From NCBI GenBank assembly GCA_947034895.1, contig OX344764.1:61361348-61425347 (forward strand): 64,000 bases of DNA, written 5' to 3'. Positions within the stretch are counted from its first letter, which is position 1; each line of letters starts with the position of its first letter. The DNA is from Rhytidiadelphus loreus. Its lineage: Eukaryota > Streptophyta > Bryopsida > Hypnales > Hylocomiaceae. Under the pieces are notes generated by a model. The model had not been told where the DNA came from. It did no database searches and worked only from the letters and a program-made list of their open reading frames with translations. Made by a program: the position numbers and the translations under genes. This document shows positions 59,434-64,000 of the stretch, piece after piece.

Positions 59434-59785
59434 CAACGGTGCTAGTATGTGAGCCTAGAAATGTGAGCCTAGAAATGTGAGCCTAGAAATGTCAGCCTAC
59501 AAGCCTAGAGCCTAGGCACATAGGTACTCTACAACTATTGGAGATGTTTATAACATACGTACTAGTAATATAAACATCCTATAACTATATAAGGTGCCTA
59601 TAATATAGACGCCTATAATACAAATATCCTATAACTATAGAAGGTGCTTATAATATAGATACTTAAAATATAATTAGGCACCTATAATATAAACATCCTA
59701 TAACTATGGAAGGTGCCTTAACATAAGAGCCTAGTCTCCTATGCTAATGGGATCAAGATCCTAGTCTCACACAATAGCAACCGTG
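59434..59785. mobile_element. MULE-like MITE, 352 bp, with 10-bp target duplication
   Basis: A perfect direct repeat CTTTGGTTTG flanks it (59424-59433 and 59786-59795). Its termini are CAACGGTGCTAGTATGTGAG and, inverted, CACGGTTGCTATTGTGTGAG. Inside are tandem GTGAGCCTAGAAAT units and several copies of AACATCCTATAACTAT...AAGGTGCCTATAATATA. A 9-10-bp duplication points to the Mutator-like superfamily. Confidence 0.75.
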
Positions 59786-60539
59786 CTTTGGTTTGTAATG
59801 TATGATTGTCATTGAAAGGAAGCAAAATTGGTAGTAGGTATTCAAGAAGTTTGAAGGGATTTGTGCACTTGTGTGTGTAGTTTGTGATGTGCTAGGAATC
59901 CAACTAGACATTTGTGAACTTATATCCAATTCTACGTATAAGAAATAAGTGCATTGGTCATTGTAATTTTTTCAAAGGACTAGTGCTCACTTATGTCAAA
60001 TACATTTCCAACAATGTTGTAGCTACAATGTCATTCATGCTTTTGAGTTGTTTTACAATTATCTTTTGATCTAGTTGTTGTTGAAGGTGTACGCATTTGT
60101 TACTCAATTGTTGAACATTGTCATAGATAAATTGTATTTTTGTTGTTCAATCAAGTGTTCAATGTATGAAGAATGACCTTGGAATGAGTTCATCCTAACG
60201 ACTAGAAAAACAATTGCTATACATAAGCCAAAATACTAACATAAGCTACAATTCCATTGTTATCGAGGATCCACTAAGAACCAACATGAATATCCCATAT
60301 AGCACACAAAAACGACTAAAAAACGACTATTGGTTTGTTTTCTAAATAATTACCATAAAACAAATTGGAGGTAAATTTTTCTTAAATTCTTAAATTCTTT
60401 TAGAAAAACAAAATATTCAATCACCATCTTACCCTACCTATGAAAATTTTGATGTGCATCATAATTGTTTTTGGGTGTAACTATTTTTTTACAAGCACAG
60501 TTGAAAACACCACATAGGATGGCATGTAGTGAGAAGAAT

Positions 60540-60734
60540 GTTGAGTAGGCATGTTGATAAGTAAACGCTACCTATATTATAAGCACCTTCCATGGTTACA
60601 AATACATATGTTATAGGCACCTTCCATGGTTATAGGTATATATATTATAGGCACCTTCAATGGTTGTAGTGTACCTACTTATATCTAAGCTCAAGGCCCG
60701 TAGGCTCGCATCTCTAGACTCACATGCTAGTGCC
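60540..60734 (-). repeat. Partial copy related to the 59.4-kb MITE, inverted
   Basis: It holds three ATTATA(A/G)GCACCTTC(C/A)ATGGTT units and ends CTAGACTCACATGCTAGTGCC, the reverse complement of the 59.4-kb left terminus with few changes. Only one terminus is present, so it is a fragment, or the right half of a larger element with the 59.4-kb copy. Confidence 0.6.
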
Positions 60735-60880
60735 ATTGAATGCTAATCACTTCCAATGGAAGTTGCTTTATCCATTGGCGCATGTAATCAACTGACTTTT
60801 ACTTCATACTTTGTGCTCATTCACTATTCCACTAATCCACTACATGTTCGTTCTTTGCAAGAAGATGACCTATTTCAACC

Positions 60881-61468
60881 CCGGAGAGGACACTCCCTAC
60901 GTTTTAGCAACCCACGTGTGGTGGAAAAAGTAATACAAGTAATACATTGGTAAATTTTTTTTTTTTTTCAAAAAACAAATTATGGATAGATTTTACTACT
61001 TTAAAATTTTATATTTTGAATTATTGGTATTTTTTTATGCTAATATTAATTAGTTTTAAATTTTTTAAGAAAAAAGATACATTGTAATTTGTAAAGCTTA
61101 AAATAACTTTCACACCTCTATATTATATAAGAAAAAAAAATTGAAAAATGAAAAAAAAATTCTATAGAATAACTTTCTATTGAAAGTTTATTTTGGTTGA
61201 ATATTGATGCAATAGTCATCTTCATGTGAGCTCTATAAATATTTTAGTTGAAAAACATGCCATTTTAGTTCATTTTTCAACCCTTTCTAGACAATATATC
61301 TTATGTTATTTGGAATTGAAATTTTTGTCAATAGAAACCTTTAGTCATTGTTAAACAAAGCTCAAAATTTTAGTATGAAATTATAGTTTATTCAAAAGTA
61401 ACTAGGGGTCAAAAAATCACTCTGCCACACGTGGGTACCCCAAATATAGTGAGAGTGTCCTCCCCTAG
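60881..61468. mobile_element. MULE-like MITE, 588 bp, with 9-bp target duplication
   Basis: A perfect direct repeat ATTTCAACC flanks it (60872-60880 and 61469-61477). Its termini match as inverted repeats over about 45 bp (CCGGAGAGGACACTC with ACCCACGTGTGG, against CTAGGGGAGGACACTC with ACCCACGTGTGG). The core is an inverted near-copy of that in the element at 43882-44471. A 9-bp duplication is typical of Mutator-like elements. Confidence 0.78.
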
Positions 61469-61477
61469 ATTTCAACC

Positions 61478-63171
61478 ATCACTATTTTTGAGTTCCCACA
61501 TCCAAATGAAGATCTCTGCTACCAAGGTCTTCCAAGTCAAAAATAGAATGCTAAAATCTTCAATGGACATCAGTAATAGCATGGAAAATATTGGAGACAT
61601 AGTTTACTTAAATATCAACATTAGACAAATAAATATTCAAATATTTAGCCTCAAGAAATTCTTATTCAGTTTTTGTATTATATAATATTTATAGTACACG
61701 AAATGCTACACAAATTATTTGATTTGGCAATTGATTGAGCCATGGCTTTACTATTTGAGCTTCACTTTATGATTTTGGTCATGTCTATTTATCCCTAGTG
61801 CATCCTATATTCATCAATACAAAAATAGATATAGATATACGAGATTAAAATACCACCTAAACCTGTTCCGCTCTAAATATCATTATTGAAATAGTTAAAA
61901 GACTAATGTCTATAAGCCCTTTGGATGGTAAAATCTTTTTGAAGAAAACTAAAGTTTCTTCCAATTCTCCCTTTGTCACAAACTAAGTGTTATGTTTGGG
62001 CCATATGTTTTTTAAAGTTGTTTGGAATAGGTTGTATAGAGGCTTTTTTTCTATTCTATTTTATTTAGTTTGCCATGAATACATGCAATGTTTTTCATTG
62101 ATTCCATTTATAAATTCCAAAATTTCCACTTGGTCATCACTGGTAGAGTAGACGCCTACAAAGCCGTAGTTCAATTGTATAGATTAATACCATCACATAA
62201 ATATTTGAACCACTAAGTTTCAAATAATGAGATGAATGTTATAAAGAGTTTTATTTTGCAGACAATGAAGGTAATGAAAACATATTAAGTTTTTTTTATT
62301 GAACTCAATTTTTAGGAATTTCAAGTGAAAACAAAAACATAAAATATATGTTTTTTTACTAAAACAAGTTTAGGGTTGGGATTTGCAATTCTCAATTTCT
62401 TGTCAAAGTTATCTGCAATTTTGTTTTTTCTTTCACCCAATATTGCATTCTACTTTTTAAAGCTTTTAAAAGATGAACATGAAAGTTATTTTGGTTAAAT
62501 TTTTTCTTACGTATTTTCAACTCATTTTCCAACATATTGACTAAAACAAACAAATTATGGGAACATACATTCTAAAAATATTGAAAGACAAATCTTCACC
62601 TTTCGAAAGGGCTTTAGGAATGTAGTTTTTGAAGTTTAAGTACTAACTAAGTTGATCTAACAATTAGTGGGATTTCCGCTCTAATTTTTTAGAAGATGTA
62701 CTTAAACAAGTTAGTTAAAAGATCATATGTTTGGAATTATTAAAGAATAAATAAATAAATAAAATTTAGCTTTGCTTTGAATATAAGTATTTAGAAACAC
62801 TTATGGACTCAAATCACTACAAATTTTAAGAGATTAATCGTTAAGCATTCCAAAGTCCATATTTTGAATGATGAGCATACTACTTATAGTTTCCCATTTG
62901 TCAAAAATGATATTTGAAGTTTCAAAAGATAAATTTCTTTAAGACCAATTGGATAAAATTAAAGTATGCAATATATTCATATAAAGATATAAGTAAAATG
63001 CGCAAAACTAAAAAAATATTAAAGTGTTCAAGGGATAGATCCTAAATCCTAAAACATTCAATGATGTGGCTATGACATTAATACAATTGTACACAAAAAT
63101 GTAACCCAAACCATATATCTATTCTTCAATGTAGAAAAAGACTATTTGATAATCCAAAGGGCACTTATAGT
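61478..63171. other. AT-rich intergenic, no gene seen
   Basis: No supported frame; homopolymer-rich sequence only. Confidence 0.45.
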
Positions 63172-63453
63172 CATTAGAAAAAATTTGAGGCCATTAGAAG
63201 GCCTCGAGTTCCCCCAGCAGGGAACAAGTCTGGCAACGTTAGAATTGCTGCTAGCAGAGCAATCCGACGTGGCCGAGAGGCTGCCAGATAGATTTTAAAA
63301 AAAAATTTAAAAAAAATTAGAACGTTTTTTCATATATTAGGAACTTTAAACTTTTTTTTTTTTTTGGAAAAAAAAAAAATTCTGACAGCCCGTTCGCCTG
63401 CCGTGGGAACAGGTCCAGAACGGTCTTCTAATGCCCTCAAACTTCTTCTAATG
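63172..63453. mobile_element. MITE-like element, CATTAGAAG family, copy 3 (282 bp)
   Basis: The left end (CATTAGAAAAAATTTGAGGC then CATTAGAAGGCC) and right end (GGTCTTCTAATGCCCTCAAA then CTTCTTCTAATG) are inverted repeats of about 32 bp. GC-rich arms enclose an A/T-run centre, as in the 30.9-kb element. No clear target duplication was found. Confidence 0.6.
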
Positions 63454-63552
63454 CCTTGGTCTCCTTCTGGGGTTAAAGGGTCAAAGATGTCTTTATATTA
63501 AATTTTTGATGATCCAAACCCATGGTTGTTTAGTGAATCTTCAAAATCCTCC

Positions 63553-63554
<2 letters not shown>

Positions 63555-63640
<86 letters not shown>
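63555..63640. repeat. (TA)43 microsatellite
   Basis: An uninterrupted run of 43 TA units. It is likely length-variable and prone to assembly error. Confidence 0.95.
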
Positions 63641-63644
<4 letters not shown>

Positions 63645-64000
63645 AATTTGCTGCAACTATGAGTGACTTTTGTCAAATTTATTTTTCTGAGATGAAAATT
63701 GCATATCTACTATAGTATATATCATATACTTTCTAGATATATTGTGAAATCTTCAAAATTCATTTATCCTTGAAGAAAAAGTGAAGAAAATGCATATTGT
63801 ATATAAAACATACTTAAATTTTTTGAAAATTCATAGCAAAAGTGCATTGTAATATAGAAAATTATTGTATAATGGAAGTTTTTGTGACATTTTATTATTT
63901 ATTGATAACGTGGTTATAGTTCCTCAACTTCAAACTTCAATAAAATGATCATTTTGATCATTTTTTCATACTTTTCAAGCAGAGTAGAAACTACACTTTG
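63641..64000. other. AT-rich trailing segment, no gene seen
   Basis: Nothing recognisable up to the window end. Confidence 0.4.

Overview
This window looks like nuclear DNA of a land plant, probably a seedless one such as a bryophyte. It is AT-rich and gene-poor, and shows plant-type interstitial TTTAGGG repeats, CACTA/TNP2, MULE-like and Stowaway-like elements, GT-AG introns and a germin-like cupin gene. The taxonomic guess is soft. Only one gene looks intact, the three-exon germin-like gene at 46.3-47.7 kb. Almost everything else is nested mobile DNA and decayed coding cassettes.

Layout. 0.8-6.0 kb is a complete solo LTR of a family with extremely long LTRs. It sits inside a GC-rich minisatellite (core CCCGCAGTCGCCC) that precedes a decayed protein-kinase ORF (6.4-8.0 kb). 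9.7-11.9 kb repeats the architecture (minisatellite, conserved leader, ORF) with an unknown coiled-coil protein. 13.6-18.1 kb has a palindromic copy of the minisatellite between two divergent ORFs: a RING-H2 relative of the 10-kb gene on the minus strand and an RGG-rich ORF on the plus strand. 18.4-22.7 kb holds a large hairpin repeat and a 912-bp element with TTAA flanks. 22.9-41.3 kb is a CACTA-type transposase gene (TNP2, then DUF4218- and DUF4216-like parts), broken by a CCGGA-rich minus-strand retroelement (24.8-30.9 kb), a small MITE, and a tandem pair of the long LTRs (33.5-41.1 kb). 41.3-52.9 kb holds a MULE-like MITE, the germin-like gene and a Stowaway-like element. 52.9-57.7 kb is a second solo LTR. 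57.7-64 kb is AT-rich DNA with MULE-like MITEs and a long (TA)n tract.

Themes. Three ORFs of unrelated content share one GC-rich minisatellite/leader module, which in two places forms an inverted (divergent) array. Long LTRs occur four times, all without any internal gag-pol region; two carry a conserved 24-codon start exon followed by a splice donor. Many broken ORFs keep frame over long distances and are interrupted only by stop codons reachable by single C-to-T or G-to-A changes; one retroelement ORF is cut by five TAG codons and no other stop. This fits decay of methylated DNA, but readthrough or editing is not excluded by sequence alone. All calls are from reading the sequence; no database search was possible.
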